Part shown: positions 34,825 to 46,870 of the stretch, one piece after another
Layout: each line of letters starts with the position of its first letter
How positions within the stretch are numbered: position 1 is the first letter of the stretch
Notes under the pieces: model-generated
Databases searched by the model: none
What the model was told of the DNA's origin: nothing
Seen by the model: the letters and a program-made list of their open reading frames with translations, nothing else
From: Bathymodiolus brooksi
Taxonomy: Eukaryota > Mollusca > Bivalvia > Mytilida > Modiolidae
Assembly (NCBI GenBank): GCA_963680875.1
Contig: OY804589.1
Location: forward strand, 19,674,413-19,738,412
Length of the DNA stretch: 64,000 bases
Reading direction: 5' to 3'
Translations under genes and position numbers: made by a program

Positions 34825-37142
34825 CAACCGATTATTGTTTTGCCTTTCGAAAATATTATAACCAGTTTGTTTATTTAATCGTGTCGCGATCAGGTAATAT
34901 TATCACTCTCCTTTTGGTACCTCTTTACGTTTTGTTTCTTTGATTTTGGGTATATCTAATACACTTTCTTTGTTGCTTTACTCGGTCAAATGATAAACTA
35001 AATATCTGGCTGACACCCACCCCCTCCCATTTTTGGGGGTTTAAATGTGTATATTTGTTATTTTGTAATATTTAACATTTATAACAATATCACTTTCCTC
35101 AATGCAACTGACACTTGCTTCATGAATTACAGACTAATTATCTACAAAGATTTCTTTTTCTCATCTGTCATTACATTTTAATAGAAAAATGGGGGCAGTC
35201 GTGGTCGTGATCGTATGGTAGTAGGATTTAGAACTACCTTATTACCACGAAAGTTGTGAGTTCGAATCCCTCTAATGGCGAGGTGTACTCGATACAAAAT
35301 TATATGACAAACTTTTCAGTGACTAGCAATTGGTCCGTGGTTAAACACCATAACCCTATCCCTAACACTAATAGAAATAAATTAAATATCGTAAATATAT
35401 ATTCTATGATCTTCTATTCAGAAGGAATATGTTGGCACTTTTTTACTGATTTATTTTGTCAGATACTAGTACGCTGACATCTGTCTGATTGGCAAAAAAT
35501 CCAATCATGCTAAATCCTGTGTCGGATGAATCTGAGCTACAATAAAATCAAGATACTTTTTGTCATTTGGAATGAAATTTTCCTAAACCACAGAGTTGTT
35601 CCAAATGACAGCCATGAAAATTTGCTACCTCAACAATACTTTAACAAATACTATTCCAGTTATTCCCCTTTTGCCAAGTTCTGATAAATTAATAGAAGTC
35701 TAGAAAACAAATACGCAAGCTTGATATAAGTCTTTTCCAGATACCATTTGTGAATGAAATGAGGGTGGGATGAGGAGGAGAACAAGTACGTGACGAGATC
35801 TAATTTTAATATGATAGATTCATCCCCGAAATGGATATACTAATCTCCTGTTCATTTACATCAGGATAAAAATCCATTATTTCATTTATTATAATATATT
35901 TACAAATCTAAATACATTCAAGTCTAATAAAAGTTCAACATAGAGATATATATTTATATATGTTTGAAAACGAACTTAAATGCATTGCTATTATGAAATA
36001 GATAATGCATTTTCTGTTTTCCGACATATTCGAACGTAACAAGAAGGTTAGTTATCATAATAAACAAGCAATACAGAGTTACAATGGTGTAATGGTTAGC
36101 GTGATCGTATCAAGTGTCGTAGATCTACGTGGGTATATCGTGTGTTTGATAGACATGGGGTCAAACCAAAGACTATAAAAGTGATATAAACACATAGCGG
36201 TAAAGAATAAAGGCAACAACTAGTTGGCTCGGAGTCGGTATACTGTGCCCAATGGAGCGACATATTATACGTGCATTGTTGTTCGAATGAGTTATCACTA
36301 TGAACATTTGAATCTACTTTGCAAACTCCGACACGTTAAAAAATGTGAAAACTAAGCTCCGTCAGAGGTCAATTCTATATTTCTATGCTTTTCACTTAGT
36401 AAAGAGGCGTAAATTGCCTCTCCCTTTCTGATATGTCGTGCATCCAGATCTGACATAATTCTGGAGAGGAGCAGGTTCAAATAACTGTATGTATAAATTC
36501 ATAGCTGACTGGAAAGGTGGCAAATTATCATTATCTTTAGTACACACAAGTAAACATTAAAACATTAACGTTGTACATCAGATTCATAGAATGTGATCAC
36601 ATTTGTTCACATATGGAATGTTTATATTAATCGTTATAATCATAGAAGAAATGTTGCTTCGCTTGGAAGAGTTACTATAATTCGTTACAGTGTTGGTATG
36701 TATTTCTGCATACTGCACTTATTATGCTGAGCAGACCAGTCGTTCCTTACTAACAAATGGATCAATGAAAATTAGAGTCATCAAATTAGTTCAGCTTTAC
36801 AAATTAAGATTTGAAAAGCGGTAATTAGATTGGCCAAGCAAAGGTCATCTTATTGAGACCCTTTATGTCAGCTACATGATCTTGATGTTAGAACATGGGG
36901 TAAAAATTAAAATATATTATCAACATATGATATCATAAGTGTAATTATTTTCCGTTATCTAAAATTAAATGACGTTTTAAGCTAAAGATTGAAGAAACTA
37001 TAAGCATTGAACAGCTACGAATTTAAATGAAAGGTTTTAAAAAGCTGTACATGTATATGGGGATATTCTATATGTATCTATATCACATAATATTGGATAA
37101 ATTACAAATTTTAAGCTACTTTCTTTCTAAATAACCACTTAC

Positions 37143-37194
37143 CAGCGTTTGATGAACAAACTTTGAAAACCAGTAATAAAATTAGTCCCAACAT
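37143..37194 (-). CDS. Signal-peptide first exon, copy 5
   Basis: ATG at 37,194, reading MLGLILLLVFKVCSSNA, with a GTAAGT donor. Intact. It is the second possible start for cassette I, about 2.5 kb further upstream, giving an almost identical leader. It is therefore an alternative promoter rather than an alternative protein. Confidence 0.7.
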
Positions 37195-37288
37195 TTTAAT
37201 TTTTTAGTCAGTTCTGCGACCTTAACACGGAAGTATATACCTGTTTGCAATTTTAATTTTTGTCTACTAGACCGTACTGTTCCACACA

Positions 37289-37304
37289 ATATATATACTA
37301 TATT
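37289..37304 (-). promoter_or_regulatory. TATA-like stretch upstream of first exon copy 5
   Basis: Same element and spacing as in the other direct units. Confidence 0.35.
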
Positions 37305-38914
37305 CAATTGATTATTTGTTTGCCCTTAGAAAATATTATAACCAGTTTGTTTATTTAATCGTGTCGCGATCAGGTAATGTTTACGTTTTGTTTCTTTGAT
37401 GTTGGGTATATCTAATACACTTTCTTTGTTGCTTTACTCGGTCAAATTATACACTATATATCTGACAGACACCCTCCCCCCCCCCCTCGTTTTTGGTTGC
37501 TTAAATGTATATATTTGTTATTTTGTAATATTTAACATTTATAACAATATCACTTTACTCAATGCAACTGATATTTACCTCATGAATTACAGATTAATTA
37601 TCTACATGCTTTCTTTTTCACATCTGTTATTACATTTTAATAGAAAAATAGGGACAGTCGTGATCGTGATCATATAGTAGTTGGCTTTAGAACTACTTTA
37701 TTACCACTAACGTGGTGATTTCCAATCCCTCTAATGGCGAGGTATACTCGATGCAACCTCATATGATAAAGTTGCAACAATTCGGTGGTTAAACGCCATA
37801 GCCTTATCCATAATCTTAGTAGAAATAAATTGAATACCGTAAAAATATATTCTATGATCTTCTATTCAGAAGGAATATGTTGACACTTTTTTACTGATTT
37901 ATTTTGTCAGATACTAGTACGCTGAGATCTGTCTAAATGGCAAAAAATCCAATCATAGTTACACCCGGTGTCGGACGAATCTGAGCTACAATAAAATCAA
38001 GATACTTTTTGTCATTTGGAATGAAATTTTCCTAAACCACAGAGTTGTTCCAAATGATAGCCATGAAAATTTGCTATCTCAACAATACTTTTAAAATACT
38101 ATTCCGGTTATTCCCCTTTTGCCAAGTTCTGATACATTATTAGAAGTCTAGAAAACAAATACGCCCGCATGATATAAGTCTTTTCCAGATACAATTTGTG
38201 AATGAAATGGGAGTGGGTTGGGGAAGAGAAGAAGTACGTGACGAGATCTAATTTTAATCAGATAGATGCATCCCTGAAATGGATATACCAATCTCCTGTT
38301 CATTTACATCTGGATAAAAATCCATTATTTTATTTATTATAATAGATTTACAAATCTAAATACATTCAAGTCTAATAAAAGTTATAAAAATATAGAGATA
38401 TATATGTTTGAAAACGAATTTAAATAAATTGCAATTATGAAATAAATGATATATTGTCTGTTTTCCGACATATTCGAACGTAACAAGAAGGTTAGTTTTC
38501 ATAATAAACAATCTATGCAGAGTTACGATGGTGTAATGGTTAGCGTAATCGTATCAAGTGCCGTAGATCTACGGGGGTAGATCGTGTGTTCGATAAACAT
38601 GGGATCAAACCGAAGACTATAAAAGTGATATAAACACATAGCGTAAAAGAATGAAGGCAAAGACTAGTTGGCTCGGAGTCGGTATACTGTGCCCAATGGA
38701 GCGACATATTCTACGTAAATTGTTGTTATAATGAGTTAGCACTATTAAAATTCAACTCTGTTGGTCTAGTACAAAGTGGATAGCACCATCTCATAAGCAA
38801 AATGAATATGGTCATTCCACGATAGAGCTGAACTAAACGTCGCTTAAAGTTAAACAACATTCACTCATTTACGTCTTTGAAACGATTCAGTCAAAAAATC
38901 GGTATATTGGTATA

Positions 38915-39113
38915 ATTTTGGTGGAGGAAAAAAAAATAATCTGATTCAGAGTTTTTGTCATATAACCTAATGTTAGATTCTGGAAAAAAATTTCGCGCTT
39001 TGCACGACAAAAAAAATAAATATTCTATCTCTTGTGTTGTCGGAAAAAAAAATTCTGAACGAAACAAAAAACCATAACCTCCCCCCCCCCCTTCAAGTTA
39101 AAAGGTCGGTCCC
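38915..39113. mobile_element. Truncated Harbinger-like MITE at the cassette junction
   Basis: The right end (CTTCAAGTTAAAAGGTCGGTCCC) matches the MITEs at 39,271 and 47,450 and is followed by TTAG. Copy A has the uninterrupted target at 18,793 (TTAGTTG). The left part is missing: the array terminal segment runs directly into the MITE interior at about 38,914. The duplication breakpoint therefore lies in this element. Confidence 0.75.
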
Positions 39114-40560
39114 TTAGTTGTTGCCTTACTAATCATTTGTCTATACTTTTCTCTTCTTGGTTACAGATGTTGTTGAAGAAACTTAATGCTCGTATATGTA
39201 GTTGAGCCTCCACTGGTAATGTTCCGGTTAGTAAATAAACTGCTGGGTCGGGTGTATTCGGTGGTAATAAGTGAACGACCATTTAACTTGAAAGGGGGGG
39301 GGGGTATGGTTTTTTTCTAAAAAAAATATTCTGATTCCCAATGTTGCTGAAAAAGATATTCTGATTTTGGTGGAGGAAAAAAAAAATAATCTGATTCAGA
39401 GTTTTTGTCATATAACCTAATGTTAAATTCTCGAAAAAAAAATAAATATTCCAACTCTTGTGTTGTCCGAAAAAAAAATTCTGAACGAAACATAAAACTA
39501 TAACCCCCCACCCCCCCCCCTCCCCCCCCCCCCCCTTCAAGTTAAATGGTCGGTCCCTAATAGTACTTGTTTGAGAAGCTTCTTTTGATATCGCTTTAGC
39601 TGTTCCAGTGGTGTGGTTTTTGGGATGATTAGTTCCATATCGTACATTAACACTGGCGTTATGTATGTGTTGAATAAATGTATTAGAGTTTCAGGATCTA
39701 GTCCATTGTTGCAATGGAATCCTCCTCCAAATAAACCATAACCGCTTCTTCTAGATTTCTTGATATTCTCTTCTACATTTACTGTCATGTTGTCAGCTAA
39801 TGTGTTTGTTCTTATTATTCCCAAATGAACGGCTTGCTTGACATTAGGCATTACATCTTTTCCAAGAATATATTCATGATCCATCATACTTTGCTTTCTC
39901 TTGCTTGGTTGTATGTTTATGATAAAACTCTTAGCTAGCTGAAGTTTGTATCCTTCCATTGTAGCAAATGCATGTGCTATATTAATCATGACTTGTGTTT
40001 CATGTTCACGTCTACTAATCATCTGCACATGCACTAAGCGTTACAGTTTACGTCTCCGATTGTCATTCCTAGATATGAGTCACTAATATTGTTTAATAGA
40101 GGATTTATGTAGACTTTGCATAGGTCACTGCTTAGGATACCTCCTTGGCGAACTCCTTGAGTTACTGGAAATTGTTGTGATATCTTGTTTTCCCATTTTA
40201 CAGAACTCATACAGTACTAGCCTTCTGGTGCATACTGTTGATTAGTGACCAGTGTTTGACCTGTATTCCAGCATGGTATACCGTCTCATCAAATGACTGC
40301 ATAACAACGTCAAATGCCGATTTTGCATCCAGTAATACTAGCTGACATTCATTTTTGTTATCTGCATTTTTTCTGTATGTCTCTTCTACTGGCAAAGCAG
40401 AATTTAAAGGTGATGATCCATCAGTGAATACACGTTGTATTGGATTCTGGATTTCCAGTATTTTATGGTTTGTCCGGTTTTTAATTATGGTTTCAATTAT
40501 TTTATTGATGACTGGTAAGACGTTTATGCCTCTGTAGTTTATCACCTCTGCTATAGTCCC
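39114..40560 (-). pseudogene. Retrotransposon RT remnant, copy B
   Basis: The minus strand reads INYRGINVLPVINKIIETII, then LVLLDAKSAFDVV (palm motif A with the catalytic-type Asp) and, in another frame, FPVTQGVRQGGILSSDLC (motif B region), followed by GYKLQLAKS. The YADD-type motif is not readable. The reading frame is broken by shifts and by the MITE at 39,271. The 3' part is lost at the junction near 39,113. Confidence 0.8.
39271..39557. mobile_element. Harbinger-like MITE inside retrotransposon copy B
   Basis: A 287-bp element whose terminal inverted repeats read GACCGACCATTTAACTTGAA (left end slightly mutated: GTGAACGACC). It is flanked by TAA on both sides; copy A shows the empty site at the matching position (TAATAATAG). 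A three-base TAA/TTA duplication is the PIF/Harbinger signature. The interior is poly-G/poly-C flanks and ATTCTGATT motifs without coding capacity. Confidence 0.75.
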
Positions 40561-40859
40561 TTTGTGACAGCCGGAACCTTTGAGCTGTAAATGATTTGTG
40601 ATCGTTTTTAACTTTTAATTTTTACCTCCGCGAAATAGTTCTCCAAGAAGTGTGTGTGTGGGGGGTGGGGGGTTTCATTTGTAAGAGAGAATTGATTTGA
40701 AATGAGTGATTTATTTTCATCTTTATTGATATTTACAATAATTAAAACAATTTTAAGTACATTTGTTTTACTGTTTCTAACTTTTACAAGAATCTTGAAA
40801 AATGAACGTTGACAGAGATAGAGTCTAGCGTAGCAGGAACGACAACGCTGGATAGAGAA

Positions 40860-41567
40860 TGGATGATAGTCTGACACATTTGTGATAGTATTGTTGAGCA
40901 CTTCTTTCTTTGTGCAGAACTTGTAGTTGATGGTATGTAGGAAATAGGCTAATTCAGAACACTCATATGATAAGCCACACTCTTTGATAAAATGCAATAA
41001 GTATTTGTTCATCTTGTTTGTCTTTTCATTGTTGAGGTCTTCATTCAGATCGCCACCGATTATAATTGTATGTGTTCCTTGATACCTTTGGTAGATTTCA
41101 TATAGTTGGTCTATACAGTCATATCATTCATCGACATAGTCATGGCTTCCTTTTGATGGTAGATAGACTGAAGCTACTAATTTTGTATCATTATTACTAT
41201 TGATTTCTTCACACTGTATCCTTTCAGCGCCATCTGGTAGTATTTTTATTAAATGATCAATGTTTTCCCTCCAAATAATTGTGACTCCTCCATATCCTCT
41301 CGGCATGCTTTTTGGTAAGACTGGATTATATTTATCTACTCCTTTTCCGACAAAATTGATGTTTTTATTCAAGTCGCCAATTGTGTTGATTTGAGCCTCA
41401 AATAGCCAATATTCTTTTATTAAGATAATTTGATGTTGTTTCAATAGCTCGTCTATAATGTAGGCACTGGTTTTTAAGTATTTGCAATTCAGGGACGCTA
41501 TATGTATCTCTCCTTCTCCCTTAAAATTAGTTGGAATATGTGCTATCTCAGATACTGCTGGAGGCAT
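40860..41567 (-). pseudogene. Retrotransposon endonuclease (EEP family) remnant
   Basis: The frame at 41,567-41,124 starts MPPAVSEIAHIPTNFKGEGE, then IHIASLNCKYL and RGYGGVTIIWRENID. After a stop it continues as IIIGGDLNED, equivalent to the G-D-x-N motif, and ends with SDYHPFSI, equivalent to the S-D-H motif. This is the apurinic-type endonuclease of non-LTR elements, which nicks target DNA. Copy A has lost this part. Confidence 0.75.
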
Positions 41568-41626
41568 GTCTTACCTAAGAAAGGAGAGTTGGCATTCACC
41601 CTGTCAGTGTTATCTTTGATAGCTGG

Positions 41627-42223
41627 TCAATAGTTTTCTCGGTCTTGTACAATCGGTGTCCTATATGCTTTAGTTCGCCGTTGAGGTCGGCGAAATGAGT
41701 TTGCTACATTACTTGAGCTTCTCTGTTTGTAGTATAGTGGAATACCTGTTGCTATACCATGCGTAATTATATGTGGGGTTTTAACTTCTCGGATTGTCTG
41801 TGAGGTACATGTATGTTGAGAATTGTTGATCAGACTGTAGTCATAATTAGTCGTTGTTGCATCAATGTTCCATTTGGGCATATTGTCTCTAGCCGTGTTC
41901 ATTTTAATCGTTTCTTTATAACAATCGGAACTAATTTGATTTGTTGTTTGACTAGTACTGTTCATTGAAATGTTGACTAACTCAAGTTGTTTATCGATTT
42001 GGTCGAAAAAAATGTTTTTAATTTTATCATGTACTGCCAATATCTTGTTGTTAAGTTGTTCTTTCATTCTAGAGTTAATATCCGAGTTTGTAGTTGCATT
42101 TAGAGGTGCAATTGATGGATTATCACTTGACTGTTCATGTTGTTCTATACTCCTCTGTAATGTTTTTACCAGTAGTTCGAGTTCAGTGTTCTTAGCTTCG
42201 AGTTTATTGCAATACGTTTCCAT
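41627..42223 (-). pseudogene. Retrotransposon coiled-coil-like segment, copy B
   Basis: A 198-codon frame beginning METYCNKLEAKNTELELLVK, with a heptad-like Leu pattern followed by Ser/Asn/Thr-rich sequence. It lies between the Cys-rich region and the endonuclease, as a C-terminal ORF1 part would. The copy A equivalent is 21,720-22,235. Confidence 0.5.
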
Positions 42224-42829
42224 TTCTATTCTACTTTTCCTTTGCTCAGTTTTTTTAATTTGTTTCTTTATTTCGTAGTTCTCTTAATTTGGCTGATATG
42301 GATTCCTCATCATGACTTTTAGATATTGAACTTGGTAGTAAAATATTTGTATGTGATGTCTCGTATTTATCGGCATCGATGCAATGGTTTTCATTCAGAA
42401 TATTTTGATTTTGTGTTTGTATTGCGTCAGTACATCTATTGTTATTACTGCTGGTTTCTTTCAGAATAGTGATTTCGCTCTCATTTTGGTTTCCAATTCA
42501 TCTATATATGATTTACACGAGTAGCATGTTTTGTGATCGTTGTTAGTTTCCATACACGTCAAATGGTATGTGTTGTTACATGATGTACATAAGTCATAAT
42601 TTTCGTCGTCAATTGTTTTGTCACATAGATTAAAACGAGTTTCATCTTCTACTTCATCTGACCTTAGATTACATTCATCTAGAATAGATATTGCATTAGC
42701 ATAACTATTAGATTTTCCATTCTAACAGAGTGTATATATATAGTCTACTGTTGTTGTTGCTTCTATTGCTGTTATCTGTTCAGGATTAAGCTTTTCGCAT
42801 TTGTAGTGTATCCAATGTTCGCCTACAGT

Positions 42830-43552
42830 TCAGTATGTGCTACGTGTTTTACAGTTCTGTCTGCATTTGCAACATGATATATCTTCAATTTCTTGTTGTT
42901 TTGTTGCTGGTGTCTTCCTGAGTTTATGCACGCTTGTAGTTGTTGTATTTGTTCCTATTATACGTTGCAATTGTTCGGCGAGTATGTTGTTCAGTTTATT
43001 CAGATTTATCTGGTTGCCATTATATGTGGCTGCATGAATAATGTCATGAATTCCAGTAATATCTCTTTCCACAAATAGCGTCAGATTTTTGCCATTTACT
43101 TGGATTCTGCTACTAGTTAAATACAGATTGGTTGTATATGCTGGTTGTTCTTGTTCATGTACTCGTATTGTAGTCTGCACATTGTGGCATTGTGTAGAGT
43201 CAGTGCTTTGTGTTATATAAGCCTTTCCAAGTGATTCTGGGAGGTTTTCATGATATATATTTGCGGCTATCTTTAATAGCTCAAATGTTGCTGCATCAGC
43301 ACTTATAACTAGTCCTCCTCTGGTGTATCCATACAGTACGCTTTGTTGACGTTTGGTAGCATCTAGTTTTTTATTCAACGCTTTGTCTATTTTGAGAGTG
43401 TACGTATTTGTAATCGAGCTAGATGTGCCACGCATGCTTCTAGTTTGATGTTTATTGTCATTTTTATATTTTGCAATAGATCCATTGGTTGCCATTGCTA
43501 TTTCACGTTGCCAAGTTTTTGTCTGGCAATGTTTCAGAGATAGTGTATACAA
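42830..43552 (-). pseudogene. Retrotransposon ORF1 second part, copy B
   Basis: An uninterrupted 240-codon frame that starts MYTLSLKHCQTKTWQREIAM and ends in a Cys pair motif (DISCCKCRQNC). After a frame change the sequence reads EHWIHYKCEKL, so these together look like a PHD-type zinc finger. I do not recognise the upstream domain. The same region in copy A has an extra stop near 23,283. Confidence 0.55.
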
Positions 43553-43622
43553 AATAAAGGAGATGATCTAACCGACAAAAGTGCATTGTGGATGCCCCCA
43601 CAGTTGACTAATGCAAGTTTTC

Positions 43623-44354
43623 TCAACAGTCCTTTTTTATTTGTAATTCCAGTTTCTTTAACCAAACTTTTGCCACATTTATACCTGGGTGGAGTCCTTC
43701 CTTGAGTAAGTTATAATTATATTGATCTCGAGGTGTTTGTTTTGTCTTTGAGTTTTTCCAGTGCTGCCGGCTGAGAACAGTTGAGAATACAGGTGATATA
43801 TTGTTTAATCCAGTATTTATTTCCCTGGAATTTTGGCTTAGTTCATTAATTTGCGATAGGAGTTCGTTGTCTAACTTCTTGAATTCAGAGTCTGTTTGAC
43901 CTTTGTATTTGCTATGCTCGTATATCGAGTACACAGGCGTTTCAAGAAATGTTACTCTACAGTGTGGGTAATGATTCACCATTTCAGTAATTTGATGATA
44001 TGTGTCAACTATATGATGTATACCTTCACTGTTTTCTCAAGCCAGATATATAAATGGTGGATTATAGCTAGTAAGGTCACATGTTGCTAGCCAGATGTAG
44101 ACATGAATGTTATCGTGTTGTCCTATTTGATGATCTATGTTTTGTAATAGCCAGTTATAACTCTCGTATGTTGTTCTACCACTCTTGCATTGCCATATGA
44201 TTTGATTTCCTACCGACGATTGTATATGTTCTCGTAGGTATCTTCCCTTACTGTCCGATATAATAAGCAGTTTTCTAATGCGTGGTCCTGTAGGGCCTTG
44301 GTCTGCCTTTGAATTGATCTTCTCAAGGTATTTTATTATTTTGGAGTCGGTCAT
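43623..44354 (-). pseudogene. Retrotransposon ORF1 esterase-like region, copy B
   Basis: Starts MTDSKIIKYLEKINSKADQG. It has an SGNH-hydrolase-like block I (LLIISDSKGRYLREH) and a later IWLATCDLT block. The reading continues in the same frame past one TGA (44,037-44,039) to a stop at 43,623. ORF1 esterases of this kind occur in CR1-like elements (family knowledge). The single shared stop shows the source copy was already damaged before duplication. Confidence 0.65.
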
Positions 44355-44369
44355 GTATAGTGCATATAC

Positions 44370-45216
44370 TGTTAAAATGCTTCATTATAATATTGTTTAA
44401 AATTATATACTTTGTTTATATATATCTTCAATAAAATCTAAAACACAGGTGTTCTCCTGGTGTTATGATAATTTAACGATTATCTCCCTTTGCGTGTAGA
44501 AGTTGTTTGTTTATCACTTCCCTATATTTTCGTGGTTTTTAAATCTTTTATGATTTTTACTTGATTGAACTTTGGATAAATGATTTTAAGTGTCTTTTTC
44601 CACTACTACTTGTTTCTACACAACAAATAAGAAAGATGTCTGTCACCAAGAATTTAAGTCGCCACCATTTGTATTTACATTCGTCAATGTTTACTTCCGC
44701 TCGTTACACATATGCAAAAATTATGTATAAATGCTACATATATATAAAAAGTATCGGATACACAATAAATTGAGAGTATATACAAAAGCACAACATAATA
44801 CTAACCAAATATCTGGTCACAACTATTGAGTATTTAGTAGATTTCATGTCAAAACAGGATAGAACATGATTGTTGTTTCTCTCGAATTATGAGTTGACCA
44901 AACACTTTAAACATTTTCGTATGAAATGAGTAGTATGTACCCATTTGACTTTGTTCTATTGTGACCTTTATGATGATTTAGAAAAAAACATACGTTAGAC
45001 CAAGGATTTATATTACTATATAAATCCTTGGTTAGACCACTTCATAAAGAGTGCAAGTGGTATTTGGGACATTTTCTTTTCGACCTTGTGATTTTTCAAA
45101 GTGATTATTATATCTTAACATCACCTATTGATGTGAACACCTAATTTTCGAAACACTGTGATAATATTCGTCCTTGTGATAACTTAATTATGTAAGATAA
45201 CATATTATCGAAATAC
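44370..45216. other. Intron flank between retrotransposon and cassette II TSP1
   Basis: Collinear with 24,420-25,269. No exon seen. Confidence 0.65.
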
Positions 45217-45390
45217 CTGTGCATAAGATAGTTGTAGAGCATGATACCGTTTCATAGTCCAATCCTGGGCAAGGAGAACCGCCATTATCTGGTGTTGGAT
45301 TGTTACACGATCTATATCGTGTCCTTGTTCCTCCAACACACGTCCTTGTACATGAAATCCAGCTTTCCCACGAACCCCAGTTTCCATTTG
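45217..45390 (-). CDS. Cassette II TSP1 exon (TSP1-B)
   Basis: A phase 1-1 exon of 174 nt, acceptor CTTTTTATAG and donor GTATTT. It reads NGNWGSWESWISCTRTCVGG, then TRTRYRSC, SPCPGLDYETVSC and a final LCTG. It is a complete TSP1 repeat with six Cys, W-x-x-W-x-x-W and the C-T-R-T-C-V-G-G turn. It is the last coding exon of cassette II; no TM exon follows before the first exons of cassette I, so it must splice into cassette I or the constant exons, or read on to an unseen end. Confidence 0.9.
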
Positions 45391-45514
45391 CTATAAAAAG
45401 GAAATAAATATTAGCGTGGTCAATAACTGCAAAAACTATTAATGGAGCAAAGTTACTTATGGTCTTTCTAGTTAAAACACAATGTTTATTTTTGCAATAA
45501 AATATCAAAGATAT

Positions 45515-45800
45515 CTGCTATATATCGGTTTGGTTTAGTTTGATTTATCGTGTTCAACGCCACTTTCAACAATATTTTAGGCATTTCGTCACGACAAATT
45601 TTATTGGTGGAGTACTCGGAGAAAACGACCGACCTGTCGCTGGTCACTGACAAACTTTATCGCATAATGTTGTATCGAGTACACCTCACAATGTACGGGA
45701 TTCGACCTCACAACGTCAGTGGTGATAGGCACTGATTGCACGGGTAGTTCTATATCGAACTATCACATGATCACGACCACGACGGCCCCTGTTAAATATC
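45515..45800 (-). mobile_element. tRNA-derived SINE (duplicate of 25,575)
   Basis: Same B-box head, body and tail as the cassette I copy at the same place relative to the TSP1 exon, so it was duplicated with the segment. Confidence 0.7.
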
Positions 45801-46109
45801 GGTTGCCAATTTATTCCATCTAATATTGTTAAATAGCATCCTACATTATAATAATAAAAACGTAGATATCACATTTAATACACACTAGGCGTTTCTGCAA
45901 TAATCTCCATTATGTACGCTCAAAGTCAAAAGATTGGAAACCAAATAAAAAAAGAACACCATAAGGGCATACACAGGATAGCCAAAACTCGGGCTATGGT
46001 CATATATGCCCGAGGGAGGAGAACAATAATCTTAGTAATAATTACATTATTTAGTAACTGTATAATTTCAATTATAAGCATATCTAATAAACCATGTCAG
46101 TATCGACAC

Positions 46110-46470
46110 ACTGGCTGCTGGGTAGATGATACCTCCGGAGACTAATAGTCCACCAACAGAGGTATCAACTTAGTGATAGTAACACTGACTACTGGGTAGA
46201 TGATACCTCCGGAGAATAATAGACCACCAGCAGAGGTATCAACCTATTGATAGTAACACTGACTACTGGGAAGATGATACCTTCGAAAAAAATAGTCCAC
46301 CAGAAGAGGTATCAACCTAGTGATAGTTACACTGACTACTGGGTAGATGATACCTCCGGAGACTAATAATCCACCAGCAGAGGTATCAACCTAGTGATAG
46401 TAACATTGACTACTGGGTAGATGATACATCCGGAGACTAATAGTCCACCAGCAGAGATATCAATGTGATA
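46110..46470. repeat. 74-bp minisatellite, cassette II
   Basis: About five copies of the GACTACTGGGTAGATGATAC unit, one with a short deletion (near 46,290). It is the counterpart of 26,183-26,680. Confidence 0.9.
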
Positions 46471-46654
46471 TTATGTAGCTTTGTTGTGGGGAACACAGTT
46501 TATGACGTTTTACTCTTGTTGTATATTTCATGAAGTTTTTGAAACCAGAAATGCTCACTACCACTGAATCATTTGTAAAAAATCCATTTATACTTGTAGG
46601 ATTTTCAATATTTATCATCTATGTTATTCTCACAGATTTATGATGAAAAAGCAT

Positions 46655-46870
46655 ACTTAGGTTGATTGATTGATTGATTGATTGTGCATAACGCCAATAT
46701 TAAGCAATATTTCTGCTAAAGATCAAGCGGAGTACCCGGAGAGAACCACTGCCCATGGGTAATCAACTGGTAAACTTTATCACCTGCGGCTGCACTTCGA
46801 GTGCACCTTTTTTGTAATTTACAAAGCCTTGCGCGAAATCACGCCGTAATGATGCTAGGTTTGCATGAGT
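46655..46870 (-). mobile_element. SINE with ATTG tail
   Basis: The minus strand ends in the tail GCGTTATGCACAATCAATCA with further CAAT repeats. The body has GTGGTTCTCTCCGGGTACTC, related to the SINE at 25,575 (CTTTCTCCGAGTACTCC). It has no counterpart in cassette I, so it postdates the duplication or was lost there. Confidence 0.65.

Larger units (their letters stand above)
33815..38914 (-). repeat. Middle first-exon array (two 2.45-kb units)
   Basis: Units start near 33,815 and 36,290; the shared block ACATTTGAATCTACTTTGCA is about 2,446 bp apart. Each unit carries a signal-peptide exon (34.7k, 37.2k), a TATA-like stretch, and two SINE copies in plus orientation (about 35,200-35,385 and 36,078-36,270; 37,655-37,830 and 38,520-38,715). 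The array closes with the terminal segment 38,747-38,914, also seen at 5,980-6,152, and is then joined to a truncated MITE. Confidence 0.88.
39114..44354 (-). mobile_element. Non-LTR retrotransposon, copy B (broken)
   Basis: Collinear with copy A but keeps its endonuclease and lacks the RT C-terminal end beyond the equivalent of 18,793. Order on the minus strand: esterase-like ORF1 region (44,354-43,623), second ORF1 part (43,552-42,830), PHD-like Cys-rich region (about 42,830-42,480), coiled-coil-like part (42,223-41,627), endonuclease (41,567-40,860), RT (40,560-39,114). A MITE (39,271-39,557) interrupts the RT. Multiple stops and shifts make it non-autonomous. The TGA at 44,037-44,039 is also in copy A at the same codon. 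Confidence 0.85.

Noticed and set aside
39283..39540. Minus-strand frames rich in Phe and Gly
   Set aside because: They lie entirely inside the Harbinger-like MITE and reflect its poly-G and AAAAATATTCTGATT-type sequence.
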